This document shows positions 22,263-34,163 of a DNA stretch of 64,000 nt, one piece after another. Numbering within the stretch: position 1 is the first letter of the stretch; every line of letters starts with the position of its first letter. The position numbers and the translations under genes were made by a program. The stretch is from NCBI GenBank assembly GCA_947311845.1, contig CAMZMU010000034.1:88438608-88502607 (forward strand), given 5' to 3'. The DNA is from Poa pratensis. Lineage: Eukaryota; Streptophyta; Magnoliopsida; Poales; Poaceae. Below the pieces are notes generated by a model. The model worked only from the letters and a program-made list of their open reading frames with translations. It was not told the origin of the DNA and ran no database searches.

Positions 22263-23390
22263 CTGAAATGGTACAGAATACCCATCTCCGGGCATAAAAG
22301 GAGGGCCCCGATATCGCGTAGCAACGAGATGGCACATGAAATGATGGGTCTTATGCTTTAATTTAATGCATAAAATATTACAACGCGCAACAATGGGAGG
22401 ACACCTAAAACAATAAGCATTGCATAAAATAATAATGCAACAACAAAATGACACATGAAACAATAGGTATAACTATCTTGCTCCATGACGGCTATGATGT
22501 CCTTCTCCGGGCCACCTAGGGATGAGCAACAACAATCACTTGTTCTCTACCTCGCAATACCTCCTGCGGTGCTCTGGTGTCTCGATGTCGGTAGGTTCGG
22601 CGACCACCGCCCTCGCCTACGTCAGATCCAGCAACTCGTGACCATTCCACCATCGGAACCAATTGCCACCGACCTATCAAGGTGTCACCTCACCGGGGAA
22701 TTCAAAGACTACGTGGCTAGTGTCGTCGTACCCATGTAGTCGCCATTTTCCTCTTTTTCTCGTAGTTTATACTCTAGGGGTGAGTTAGTATACCTAAGAA
22801 ATTTTGCCCCCTCAAACATAATTTAGCCAATGGTACAGAGTACCCATCTCTAGGCATAAAAGGAGAGCCTTATATTGCAAAGCAACGAAGAAGGCACATG
22901 AAATGATGGGTCTTACGCTTTAATTTCCTGCCAAAAAATAAGAACCCCCAAAAATGGGAGTACACCTAAAATAATAAGCATTGCAATAAATAATAACGCA
23001 ACAACAAAACGACACATGAAATGATAGGTAATAACTATCTTGCTCCATGGCGGCTACGATGTCCTTCTCCTGGGCCACCTATGGAGTAGCAACAACAATC
23101 ACTTGTTCTCGACCTTGCAATACCTCCTACAGTGCCCTGGAGTCTCGATGCCTGCAGGTTTGGCCACACCGCCCTCGCTTGTGCCGAATCCGGCAACTCG
23201 TGAGTCGTGGCCATGTCGCCACCGGTACCGATTGCCACCGACCTATCAAATTTTTGCCTCACCAGGGAATTCAAAGACTACGTGGCTAGTGTCGCCGTAC
23301 CCATGTGGTCGTCCTTCTCCTCTTTTTTCTCGTAGTCTATGCTCTATAGGTTAGTTAGAGTATCTAAGAAATTTAGCCCCCTCACTTCAA
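22263..23390. repeat. Internal tandem duplication, about 560-bp period, U1
   Basis: Two copies (about 22263-22825 and 22828-23390) share ggcataaaaggag, gaaatgatgggtctta, cttgctccatg(a/g)cggcta(t/c)gatgtcc and gggaattcaaagactacgtg. Each includes a roughly 250-bp GC-richer stretch with an open frame (for example 22485-22739) that may be an old captured exon, but frames differ between copies and no family is recognisable. Recurring agcaacgagatggcacatgaa-like phrases continue to both sides. Confidence 0.6.
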
Positions 23391-23957
23391 TAATAATGTG
23401 TGGCTCCATCCCTGGTGGATATTTATGTGAACAATGAGGTGTGTGGTTGTCCATTTGAACGGATACACATTATTTTTTTTGTCATGAAACACACACGAGT
23501 GGTCTAGGAAGGTGTCCCTTGCCTTTGATATGAGTTGTCAACAACAACATTACATTATGTGTGATGCTAGCTATCGAGTAGTCAACGACGATGACAAAAG
23601 TAGAGTATCCTAGCTAGTTGGTGAGAATTGGTCACGGAATGTGTCGTGTCGAAGAAAGAACATTTGTAGCGGCCGGGGATGAATTGGTCACGACCGATAA
23701 AACATCACACATAAGTTGCGGCAACGAAACTACATATGAACTGACATCTAATAACTATCGCATAGTATACAATAAAAGGCACGACAATGAACCGACAAAT
23801 GAAATGACAAGTAATAACTATCTTCTAACATAAATAATAGTATAGGAGTACAATAAAAGGCTGGGTGGATGGATCATGCGTATATTTGTTTCCGTGCACA
23901 CAAGAATAGAAGAACGCACGCACGCACGCATGTACAGTACCAAGGAACCAAGGAGCA
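23391..23957. other. Intergenic tail of the repeat block, U1
   Basis: Non-coding sequence shared with U3 until about 23833 (U3 46802), after which the two diverge. A short (cgca)n-like run (gcacgcacgcacgc) occurs near 23918. No gene seen. Confidence 0.5.
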
Positions 23958-24392
23958 TGAGCAGGAGCGTCACGTTTCGTCGATTGCATGCGTCGTGCGA
24001 TTTGTTTAGAAAAGAAAAGAAAAGGTGGGAGTTGCTTCGATTCCGTTTTGTCCAAGCGCGCACGTACGTAGTGTAGTTACGAACGACTCGAAGCAAGAAA
24101 AAGAAAAGGAGAGACGCACGAGCAACAAATTAAGGGAGGGCGCTCGAGGGAGAAAAATCGGGCGCGCGGAACGTACGTGCGCACAAGCGACGGATCGAAC
24201 CCGGCCGCACGCGCACGTGAAAGCAAGCAGCAGCAGCAGGGTCCTCCTCGCGCGGATCGGATTCTATTGGTCGTGGAGAGTCGCTCGGTCGCGTCTCCGA
24301 CTCCAGCCAGCTGCCAGGGCCTCCTTTCGGTGGCGCGACGGACCGATCCAACCCAGCGACGCCCTCGTGCTGCACGACTCGTACATACAGTA
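23958..24392. other. Segment X and duplication junction with 22-bp filler (U1/U2)
   Basis: GC-rich segment X ends at 24360. There, 22 bases (24360-24381) are identical to patatin exon 1 (10834-10855 in copy A). They are followed within a few bases by patatin exon 2 of copy B. Just past the filler stands TACAGTA (24386-24392), where copy A has a single TA and copy E carries a MITE. A (cag)n run sits near 24225-24236. Confidence 0.65.
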
Positions 24393-25024
24393 CGTCGTGT
24401 GTGGAGAAGATGATGGCCGGGCTGGAGGAGCCTGACGTCGAAGGTGGGCCGGAATGACGACGTCGGTGAGCGTGTCGCACATCCTCGTCTGGCCCAGCAT
24501 CTTCCTGATCTTGCCTGCCGCTGTACCGGGGCCGCCTCAACGACGCGATCACAGCCGCTAGTGCGCTCCTCCTGACACAACTAACAGTTCAACGATCAAT
24601 TAATCATATCAATGAGATTGTCCGTCTACACTATTCTTGGACGCGTGATCGATGGAGAGACTCACGTTTGGGGGAAAATGTATGGGCCGTTATCGAGGTA
24701 GAAGCGGTTGATGTCCTTGGCGGCGAAGAGCGGGCGCCTGTGCTCGCCGGGCGCAGTCAGCATGGCGGTGATGAGGCCGCCGGTGCTCGTCCTCGCGATG
24801 CAGTGGAAGTAGTCCGCCAGCAGCGCGTCCGGCCCGTCGAGCTCCTGCAGCTTGGCTTCGAGGAATGCGAGGATGGTGCCCGGGATGAGGCCACGGATGC
24901 CGCCGCCGTCGATGGTTAGGACCGTCACTCTCTGCCCCGGTGCCACTGGCTGGCCGACGACACTGCCTGCCATCGCCCTCGTGCTGCACGACTCGCAGGG
25001 ACGCCGGCAAGCGTAGCTCGCCAT
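24393..25024 (-). pseudogene. Patatin-like pseudogene, copy B (exons 1-2 only)
   Basis: Exon 1 (24666-25024) is open from ATG to donor, but the nucleophile elbow reads RTSTGG instead of GTSTGG and the preceding FDC is FHC. The Gly-to-Arg change sits inside the GxSxG motif and should disable catalysis. Exon 2 (to about 24400) has an 11-bp deletion after the RYSGR codons and two separate 4-bp insertions, all frame-breaking. Exons 3 and 4, which carry the catalytic Asp, are absent: the gene ends at the array junction. It is clearly non-functional as an enzyme. Confidence 0.9.
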
Positions 25025-27274
25025 CCATGCATGTATCCCACCGTGCTCGTGCCTCCGATCAACCGTGTTCCAAACCAAACTTACGGTACCTCGGAAGGCA
25101 AGCAAGAAGAAGGAAAAGAACGGGCAATAAAAATTGATCTCGCTTAAGAGGTTAACTGGACCGATCGATATCAATAATCATTGATTGATTGCTGTTGAGA
25201 TCAGGGACGAGCGAGTGGCTGCAATGTTGGCTGCGCTGCCCCTATTTTTGGATTGACGGAGAGGGCAAAGTGTCGCACGGAAAAAAAACTTCAAATGGTT
25301 TAGCTGAAAACATGCAGTACAAGAAGGAACACGGGACATGTGGCTCTGGTTCCCAGTGTCTCGCGACATGCATGCTGCTGCCTTCTCAACCGGTGGCTCA
25401 CAGCACCTCTGTAAACGAGACTACCAAAATATAAAAAATCTCAACAGCATAAAACAAGACCCGATATAGACAGTATTCTAAAAACTGCCAAAGTCATGAA
25501 AAAGAGCCGAGCCCTAAGTTCCCAGAAGCAGAGCAACAAGCTTGGATCATTTAGTGCGACAAAATTGTTAAAACAGTACGCTGTTCGTTGTTAAATATAT
25601 TCCTTAAGAAAATACAGTTCCAATTAGTTACTTGCCTTCTAAAATAAGTGATTTTGTACGATATAATTATTATCATCTCTTCGGGTATGTCCTGGAGAAC
25701 AAATTCTATACTACTTACTGTGACTAGTCGGTATGCAAAATAAGCGATAACAAGTAGTATGTTCATAAATCTTAATTTAACAAGAACTTCTGTCTTGAAA
25801 GATCACTTCAGATAAAAAAAAACTGCTTGAGTGCATTCAACTGTGAGCAAAAGTATAACCGCCAGTATAAAGTTTAGAATTAACAGTCCTCATTACTCAG
25901 ATCAGGCAGTACATATACTAGCAATTATAACACAAATGATTGGACAAAATTGTGAAACGGAAAGCAACATGAGTGATTCAGGACAAAAGGATTGCAATAC
26001 TTAATGTCAAGATTCAAATCCAAAATCATCCAAGGAACCAGTCAGTGCCTCATATTCTATCAAGCCTCTAGAATCTCTCAATACAAAATCCCGTCAGTCA
26101 AACATTTTATAGATTGGAGACAAATGCTCAGGTTATTCAAAAAAAAAAGGCAGAAACAAGATAAGAATATGCTGCTCTGATTTGTCCTTACATTACTGAA
26201 CTTATTGTTTGTTAAAAGGAAAATGTAAATAAGAACCGCAAGATATGATTGTGAATTCAAATAGAGCAAGAGATACAGGCAAATTCTAAGTAACCCATTC
26301 TAGACAGTTCCCTGATTCTAGACAGTCACATAAGCAAGCATGCAATTTTAGATACAATCAACCATGCAGCAGAAAACAAAAAAGGAGTGTCTGCTTATAA
26401 ACTTTGTGCAGTGTGTTTGCCCTGCTTGTGTTAGCTTGTGCCAAGAGGACAAAGATATAAATTCACTTGATTGTACATGCAGATTGGCATATGGAGATAG
26501 TTGGGCTGCTTGATTAGTTCAATAGAAACGGAAGAAAGATCGATGTGAAGACGTCCAGGGGCACCGCCAACAGAAGCAACAGTTTGTCCTTATAGACATA
26601 TGAACGAATTTCCAGCATAGACATATAGGCTCAAATTTTCATGATAGAATTAATTTCTCACTGCCAACAGAGCAAGGCGAATTTCCATACAGAAATAGTA
26701 CTCTACCGCGCATAGACATTTCCAAGGGAAAGCACATATAAGCTGATTAATTAGGATCCGGTAAATGCATGCCTGCTCTAGTGGCTAGTAATTCAGAAGC
26801 ATCATCCCTGAGAATAATACCTGAACAATGGTCTGAGCATCTGATTAGAATTAGATCCTCAAACATTTAAATCATCTGCCAACATGAGAGAAGAATAGGA
26901 GGGCGATCTGTACCCAGAGAAATTCCACTGATCTGATTGGCACTCAGATATCCTTGTCCCCATGATGCATAATCTTTCTCGATGCTCCAAACATTACCCA
27001 TGTTAGTAGACCGCAATACAAGTCAACCAACCTCTGTAATGATAATGAACCAAACTGACAAAGGTGATCATGTGACATTCTAAAGAGGCAAGGCAAAAGA
27101 AAGATGACATGCTACAAAACAGGGACACTGTATTCAGAAGCACATGGCTATTATAGTACCAACACACAGACATTACATAACACTACTCTTCCGGTAGTTC
27201 TGCTAGCTTTTTTTTAACTCTTCAGTAGTGCTGCTATGTTCAACTACTAGTCTCCTACATATACTCATGGTAGC
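25025..27274. other. Spacer between patatin B and the U2 F-box gene
   Basis: No gene seen. It is near-identical to 34346-36595 in U3 (differences of single bases) and more diverged from U1/U4. It includes the P and Q segments. A stretch at about 26750-27000 is specific to the U2/U3 version and replaces the place where U1/U4 have terminal exon 3b. Confidence 0.6.
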
Positions 27275-28804
27275 TTAAATTTGACATCCCTTAGGATAAA
27301 AAGGGTCGTCGACGGCTTTAATGTGGCAAAAATCCATCTCCACTTTCCGCGACACCCGCAAGACTTTAGAGGCCCATGCTTGAAACCATGGACACTCCAA
27401 TTTGTCTATCATCTCATTCACCTCGTATGTCGAAAGATATTTTTCCTTGGACGGCACAAGCAGCAAAGAGTGCAGCGCCTTCGCATCCCTGGCAACAAAT
27501 TTGAGGAATTCAAAATCTTCTTGATGCCCTTGGAATTTGTGAAATACCATCCTCTTGAGGTGTGATGTCAAGAATTTAACTGGAGCTGCCTCCTGCCAGA
27601 ACCGAGCATGGTGCTCCCCAATGGGTTCATAGGAAGTTTGAGATGGATCATACATGACCGACTGCAAATTCACACCAGTGAGTGAATAGTTCAGTAAAAT
27701 ACTGGAGTAGTAAAAACTGATGGCATGATTGCTAAACTATTGAACAACTGAACACCTGGATGTGCAGCGTGTACACGTTGGGAAAGCATCTGAGCAAGCT
27801 GGCCACCATCTTGACCTCCTCTAAGACAGAAAAGTTCACCTTGAGTGCCAATATCCTCATGCCTTGAACCACAGTGCTTGGACTTGCCACTGTGTCAGGC
27901 TGCAATTAAGAATAGACATCATACTCGTTAACTGTTCAATTCTCACAGAAAATGTCGTGTTGACAGAGAGATGAAAACGGAAACTGTAGTTACTTTGATG
28001 ACAGTGTCATTGATCTGCAGCTTGTGAATCCTTGGCTCCATGTAGCCGAGCACCCGCAGGTTTGATGTAGAGCCAATCTTGACTTTCACGGGATCATCTG
28101 TAACATAATGCCGCATCCTCAACAAGATGAGCCATTCCAGGAGTGGCGCCTCCACCACCGCGAACTCCTCCACCTCCCCCGGACAAACTAGCGCGCACCG
28201 GAGCTTTTGGCTGCGGAGATGGAAGCGCTTTATGGGACAAGCGAGTACAAGGGTCTCCAAAATGGGGCTGGCAGTGAGCAAGTAGTCGAGGTCCTGGCCG
28301 GACATGGCTATGTTCATCATGGTGAGCTCCTCGAGGCGGGGAAATGCTACTAGGTTGCGGAGAGGTGGTCAGATAACGTCCAACCGGACAGGAAGAGTCG
28401 CTCGAGCGAGGCACAGCGGAGGATGTCGGCTGGTAGGATGTAGGGGGCGGGAGAGCCGGTGGGCGGTTGAGTGGAGAAGGCAAGTGTCTGGATGGCATTG
28501 GCGGCGAGGAGGCGTGACCACTCAGCGAGCTCAGGGGACTGGTTCAAGAACCTGCTGCCGATGAAGTTGGAGACAGTGGAGAAGGGGCCAGGGTGGTCGG
28601 CGAGGACTCGAGCAATGGTGGCGGCGCGGGTGGGCTCGAGGATGTGTCTATCGTCTAGGACGAGCGGGTTGAACGCCAGAGGTGGCGCCAGCGGGAGGCG
28701 AGGGCGGCGGTGCGGGCGGCCTCCTTGACGGGGATGCGGGAGATTATCTTACCGAGGAGGTCGTCGTGGAGGTCGCTGATGCGGTCGTCCTCGCCGTGCA
28801 CCAT
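27275..28804 (-). pseudogene. F-box/LRR/FBD gene, U2 copy, two frameshifts
   Basis: Full-length relative of the intact U4 gene: exon 1 27994-28804 (ATG at 28804, [21 protein letters not shown]-box), exon 2 27756-27899, exon 3 27275-27661, splice sites conserved. Two single-base deletions break exon 1 relative to U4 and U3. One is in a G run at about 28665-28668, just after the F-box (ends WRHLWRST). The other is at about 28358-28361, before MMNIAM. Both lie in homopolymer-like G runs, so sequencing error is possible. If real, translation stops after about 60 residues, although the ATG at 28320 would still allow an F-box-less 285-aa product. Confidence 0.75.
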
Positions 28805-29290
28805 GGTGGGGAGGCGCGGACGGCGGAGAGGGAGCCGGAGAGTTCGGTTACGGAAGGGATACGGGCACCACGCTGACCGGCTGAAGGCGGCGGCCGGCGG
28901 CGGCGGCGGGGCAGAAGACCTAGCTAGCAGTAGCACGAGAGTGGTGGGGACTGGGAGTCTGGTAGTGGCGAGGGAGTGCCACACACGACTACGGCTACTG
29001 AGTTGGGACCTGTGAGGCCCAAGAAAGAACTTCAGACCCAAACGAGCAAGCAGGCCCAACCCATGATTCAACGGCCCAGAGTTAAGTGGTAACAACTCTC
29101 ACATGCTCACATATAAAAAAATTAATAAATCTAAAAAACATATAAAAATTTAATTTAAATTACAGAAAAAATGTGAACGTTCACAAGGTTTCTACAAAAG
29201 TTTTATGTCCAAATTATCCAAACTTGTACCACTAAACTGAGATAGATCCACCTTTGCTATTGAGATCTGGTATCGGGTGACTTCATATCA
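28805..29290. other. 5' flank of the U2 F-box gene
   Basis: GC-rich near the start codon, then AT-rich beyond 29090. Closely matches 53038-53550 in U4. On the minus strand this is the natural promoter side of the F-box gene; I saw no strong TATA box. Confidence 0.5.
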
Positions 29291-30380
29291 AAACCGAGGA
29301 GGTCGTCATGGAAGTCGTTGATGCGGTCAACCTCGTCGTTACTCGTGGTGGGGAGGCGCGCAGCGGCGAGGGAGCCGGAGGTTCGTTACGGAAGGGGATC
29401 CGGACACCACGCGAACGGCGACGGCGGCAGGGAGGGGTGCGGCTTCAGTGACTTCGTGCTTCAAAGTCTAGCGGTGACTTTGACGTCATCTCAGCCCTTC
29501 AAACCCCATCCAACAAACAGAAGAGATGCATTTGTCAAACTCAGAATTAAAATTGGTCAGAAAAATTTGAAAAAATTCAACAAATTGTTATATGATGAAA
29601 TATACATTCTGAGGAGATTTGAAAATTCGAAAGTATGGTTTTGTTCAAAATTTGATGTGGAACTTAAAACAAGTTTTATTCATAAACCGTATGCCTGAAT
29701 TCAACAAAACTTTCCCGGAATGTATATTTCAACATATAACAATAACTGGAAGTTTAAAAAAAATTATGGATACTTTTAGTTTTGAGTTCATCAAATGCAT
29801 CTATTTCTATTCGTTGGATTGGTTTTGGAGGGCTGAGATGGCTTCAAAGTCACCGCTAGAGTTTGAATCACGAAGTCACGGAAGCTGCGTCCGGCGAGGA
29901 GAAGACCTAGCGAGCAGTAGCATGAAAGAGTGACTTTTTTAGCTTAATTAACAAAAGAGTGGTGGGGAGTGGCATTCTGTCAGCCACACTGCTACGGCTA
30001 GTCGGCTACTGAGATGGGAAACGAGAAAGCATGCCCAACCCACGATTCGGCGGCCCAGAGTTGGTTGGTCCAAAACCGTGTCGACAATGGAGCCATACCT
30101 TAGAAGAGGGCTTTATCTAAAAAAAGTTGGATCAGGCAGAGGGCGGCGACCCTGACATTCAGGGAGAACATCCAAGTCAAGTAAGTGGTATCAACTCTCA
30201 CATGCTCTCAAAAAACTCTCACATGCTCATGCATAATTTTTTAATTTTAAATACTTCCAAATTACAAAAAAAATGTGAACGTCCAAAAGGTATGTGTATA
30301 CAACCTACAAAACTTTTTGTGTCCAAATTATCCGGACTTGTACCACTAAATTGAGAAAAATGCACCTTTGTTACTGAGTG
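29290..30380. repeat. Diverged duplicate of the F-box gene 5' end and promoter
   Basis: Bases 29290-29435 match the F-box start region (28755-28900: ggaggtcgtc, gatgcggtc, ggtggggaggcgcg, ccggacaccacg), 29886-30090 match 28905-29085, and 30175-30380 match 29090-29275. The order is preserved, so this is an older tandem copy of the gene's 5' end, without the rest of the gene. A TIR transposon is inserted in it. Confidence 0.65.
29442..29885. mobile_element. 444-bp element with about 73-bp terminal inverted repeats (U2)
   Basis: The left end (29442-29514: GCTTCAGTGACTTCGTG then CTAGCGGTGACTTTGA and ATCTCAGCCC) is repeated in inverted orientation at the right end (about 29813-29885) with roughly ten mismatches. 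TGCG stands directly on both sides (29438-29441 and 29886-29889). The interior is AT-rich and has no transposase. It is MITE-like; superfamily undetermined. The same insertion is present in U4 (53696-54138). Confidence 0.7.
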
Positions 30381-30499
30381 TCACGTGGTAACAACTTGAT
30401 ATCAAAACGTTACCACCACCTTTCCTTGCCAATCTGGCACTACTGGTAAAGTCCATCGTCCAAACCCGGCCAAGAAGAAGCAAGTGACAATGGACATTC

Positions 30500-30748
30500 A
30501 TGAGGTCTCTCATGGGCGAGGGCACGGGCAACCTCCAAAGTTCGCTCAAGGCAATGGGCTCTAAGGTCGAGGCGCTCACGTTGTGGCGGTCAAAATTGGA
30601 GTGGCAGATCACGGAGCTGCACACTGCGGTGGGCGAGCTCAGACAAGGCGATGGTAGGAATTCTGACCACATGCGTTTGGGGCTGTCCACTGGCAATCTC
30701 GTCACGACGAGACATCCATCAACCGTAGGATATTGTAGCGGTTCTTAG
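30500..30748 (+). pseudogene. Possible retrotransposon gag-like fragment
   Basis: Open frame of 82 codons with a helical, heptad-like segment (SKLEWQITELHTAVGELRQG). Short coiled-coil phrases of this kind are common in gag regions of cereal LTR retrotransposons. No zinc knuckle or protease is attached. It could also be chance. Confidence 0.25.
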
Positions 30749-31134
30749 GTCCATCTCCGGTCTAGATCTTGAGGCGCTTAACTTTTCCTCTATCAACTCT
30801 AGTACTTGCACAAGGATACGAGGGGAATAGGGCGAGCAATACCCACATGGTGTCCCCTCAATTCGATGGGGGTGAAACCCACTAAGAACTAACTTTCAAC
30901 CGTAGTTGAATATTAGAACTTGACGTGCGCCTTGCGGGCAAGCTTGTTTTGTTTTTTTTTTTTTTTGAAAGGGGAAATGTCCTAAAGGGCCCATAAACTG
31001 CAGCCATTAAAGCAGTTGTTTATAAGTACAAGTAGGACCATAACAAAGTAGGAAATTACATCACAGTTCTCAAATCTTGCATAAGGACCTCCGAAAGAAA
31101 ATGAAAAACGTGATCTGGTCCTTCTTCTCCACCA

Positions 31135-31262
31135 CTGTCAATCTGGAGCCTGAGGAAGTGGCCACCCGCCATGCCGCACCACTTGGAGCTCTCCACGGCT
31201 GTCAATCTGGAGTCTGAGGAAGCGGCCACCCGCCATGCCGCACCACTTGGGGCACCGTGGGT
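31135..31262. repeat. Two tandem copies of a 64-bp unit
   Basis: Copy 1 (31135-31198) and copy 2 (31199-31262) share ctgtcaatctggag, ctgaggaag and ggccacccgccatgccgcac, with few differences. Non-coding. Confidence 0.8.
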
Positions 31263-31996
31263 GTGCGACACCACACCTAGGTCGAGGAAGCTCTGTAGCA
31301 ACCCACGCCTGCCACCACTTGTGTAGCAAATGCACGTCTTTGGCTCAACACAAGTAAAGCATCACTTTACCAACATCTTGCCATCAGAGTAGCATAACAG
31401 AAGCACGACAGTGGATTCGATAGTTTGACAATGAAATACATTAAAAAAACAAATTACAACTCATCTCTTGCAAACATTTACAAGAACAATGGTCTAGATG
31501 CCACAATCTTCAGATAGACACCCATTTGGTTGCTCGTTGAAGTCCAAGTAATTGTCGACAACTTTTCTCCTTTAGTGGTTGACTGCTCCTCGAACTCCTC
31601 GACTTTCAGCCTCCAGGTACGGCTCACAACCTTAGCAGGGGGAGGGGTTTACGGGTATGAGTACATGGAGGTACTCAACAAGTCCAGATAAATGGTGTTT
31701 GATGCACTATCATCTACAAGGACCAATGGTCCAGAAGTTCAATGACTTTCGAAAACATTTATGAGAAAGGTCAAGTTTTATTTATGAAATCTATGATCTT
31801 CTTGCCTCACGAGCTATTAGAATCCCCTGTGGATTCCTTTCTCGCCACATTCGTAGCTCCTTCCCGAACAGGGAGTGACAATGCCACGATTCGTTACACT
31901 CTGCAGAGGTGCGTTACTTTACCCACAAACGATCCGCAATCCGGGTGACCGTGCCCTGCACTCACTTCCAGATTTTGGATCACAGAGTTGTTTCAC

Positions 31997-32023
31997 CCCC
32001 CCCCCCCCCCCCACCCCCCCACC
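31997..32023. repeat. Long C homopolymer run
   Basis: A run of about 16-18 C, one A, then about eight C, followed by a few more. The length is likely unreliable in any assembly. Confidence 0.85.
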
Positions 32024-34163
32024 TTGTTTGACATATCTCGCATCGTAGCTAGCAGAACCAGCTACCCACCCATAACATGGCTACAGTAGAGCCCTCTTGC
32101 AGTTGGTTGCCAAATAGGCCACTCCCAAACTGCGAAATTGGTCGCCAAATAGGCCACTCCCAACTGTCATCCCTGGGTGACATGCCTTATAAGGTGGTAT
32201 TTCTCCAGCTCAGCCTCGCCCATACAGGTCATGTGGTCAACGCGGTCGCTATGGCGCTTGAACTCAAGAAGGCAATTTTTGTTAATCCTAGGGTGATATC
32301 CCGTGTAGTTGAACCCACTTCCAATGGCTTGACAGCCTCCACACAAGGGTTCAACTACCAGCCATAATAGTTCACCGATTGCTACATCAGTCGATCAACA
32401 AGAACCAAATCATATTATTCATAACATATATTTTTCTTTGATGCAAGTGATATCACCGATAGTAGATTGCAAATACTTTGATAAAAATAATCAAGCGGAC
32501 ATGAGCTGGACTTGCCTAAGATATCCGAAAGTTAGCAGAACAATAAAGATTCAAGTCATCCATAAGAATTCCAAGAAGACCCAAACTGGAAAAGGAAAAT
32601 GAATTCTAATCAACACTAACACACAAGTTCACATGGTAAGGAACGATGCATATGCATGCTATCGCCATACTTATTCATACTGGAGTGTGGCTAATTAACT
32701 CATGTAAAACTAAGGTAAACTGGGTTTCTTACTTTATCTTAGATAGTTCATCTCATCAGTTAAGAAACAATGCATAACACTTCTTAAGGATTACACACAA
32801 AGTTGAATTCATGCATGATGTTAAGTTTTTGATTTATCAGTATTAAGTTGTACTTAAGTTGACAAAAGATTCTCTCAAGTTATTTAATTGTTTGGAAGGA
32901 TGGTCAAGCATATTTGGATACCACACAAATATACACAAGGGTGAAAATACTACGGCTTTGTCTGCTGGTATTCCTTTTAAAAGAACTCATGGCAATATAA
33001 GTAGTTAACTAAACTTCAGGGATTATCTTGTGACATATTGGCTTGTTAACCAGGTTCACGGATCCCCTAAGTGATAATTACTACACTAAGAGAATAATTA
33101 ACCCCAAGAGTTAACCTTACCAGCTACCTTTGAAGTAAATATGTAGGACTGTATTCTACCGAACCTTTGACAGGGCAACTATGATGCTAACCGGAATTCT
33201 GGAGCTACTAACGCTTGTGTATGGTTAATCTGGTCATGAGGATCTTGGTCCCAAAGCATTGGAGTAAAGACTGAATTTATCTTGGTTCTGAAGTGCTTAG
33301 CTGATGCTCACGGCACTTCCAAATTATTTGGTGATTGTACAGGATTCTAAATCTGAACAAGTGAAGGGAGCCACTAATTAAGTTGGCTATTTTAATTACA
33401 TGAGTGGAATCATATAATCTCATTCAGGTAACACTGAGTTTGGTCTCTAGGCATCAGTACTAGCACGATAAAACAAGGATACAGTAACCAAATCTCAACA
33501 TCAGCCGAGCTAGCTTGTCTATCTTAGGTGGAACCTGATGGTCTGCTGGGTCTAGTTCACCTCAAGACATGATGCAGGAGTACATCTACGTGTTTGAGGA
33601 TTAGTCAAGTGGATGCCTTTTTGTGATGAGAGGAGTATGGTCTAACTCAGTTTAGTTGATATTGTTTAGGCAATCACACAAGCTGAGCATCCATGAACTT
33701 GAATATGTACCACAGCAATATGTTCCTTTTGGAATACACCGATCAAGTTTCATCAGATTTGTGGTGCTGAAGTACACTGTACACATGCCTTATCTAAGCA
33801 AAAGGGATCAGGTTTAGGAACGATAAGATTCCAATTTCTTCTTATCACTATAGATTATTTAGACAAGCATGCCACAAGACAGTCAGGTACAGATCAAGGG
33901 TTACAACGGTTTTGACCTTCAGGAGACGAGCTATTGTATTTTCAGAGATGGACATGTAGTTCTCATCTTATTAAAATCATTACTCAAATGAACATGTACT
34001 AGCAGCTACTACTTTTGATGGAAAGAAGTCCTGAAAGGTGTTTGTGCCGCTAAACATTAATTCCTACAGAAATCTGTACTAGATGTCATGGACATTATTC
34101 TGAACCTGATTACTCTATGCATCAAAAGTGGACTAGAAATCATTGAGAAATCATTGAGATTAC

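Larger units (their letters stand above)
30381..34163. other. Single-copy island between U2 and U3
   Basis: Nothing here recurs in the other units. It contains a possible gag-like fragment (30500-30748), a T run (about 30951-30966), a two-copy 64-bp repeat, a long C run, and an AT-rich tract 32400-34150 with many stops in all frames and no recognisable gene. Stretches near 31740-31960 look LTR-like to me, without proof. The right edge is a sharp join to patatin exon 1. Confidence 0.55.

Noticed and set aside
22485..23354. Small genes in the internal duplication
   Set aside because: The open frames differ in frame and ends between the two copies and have no recognisable family; treated as repeat-block sequence.
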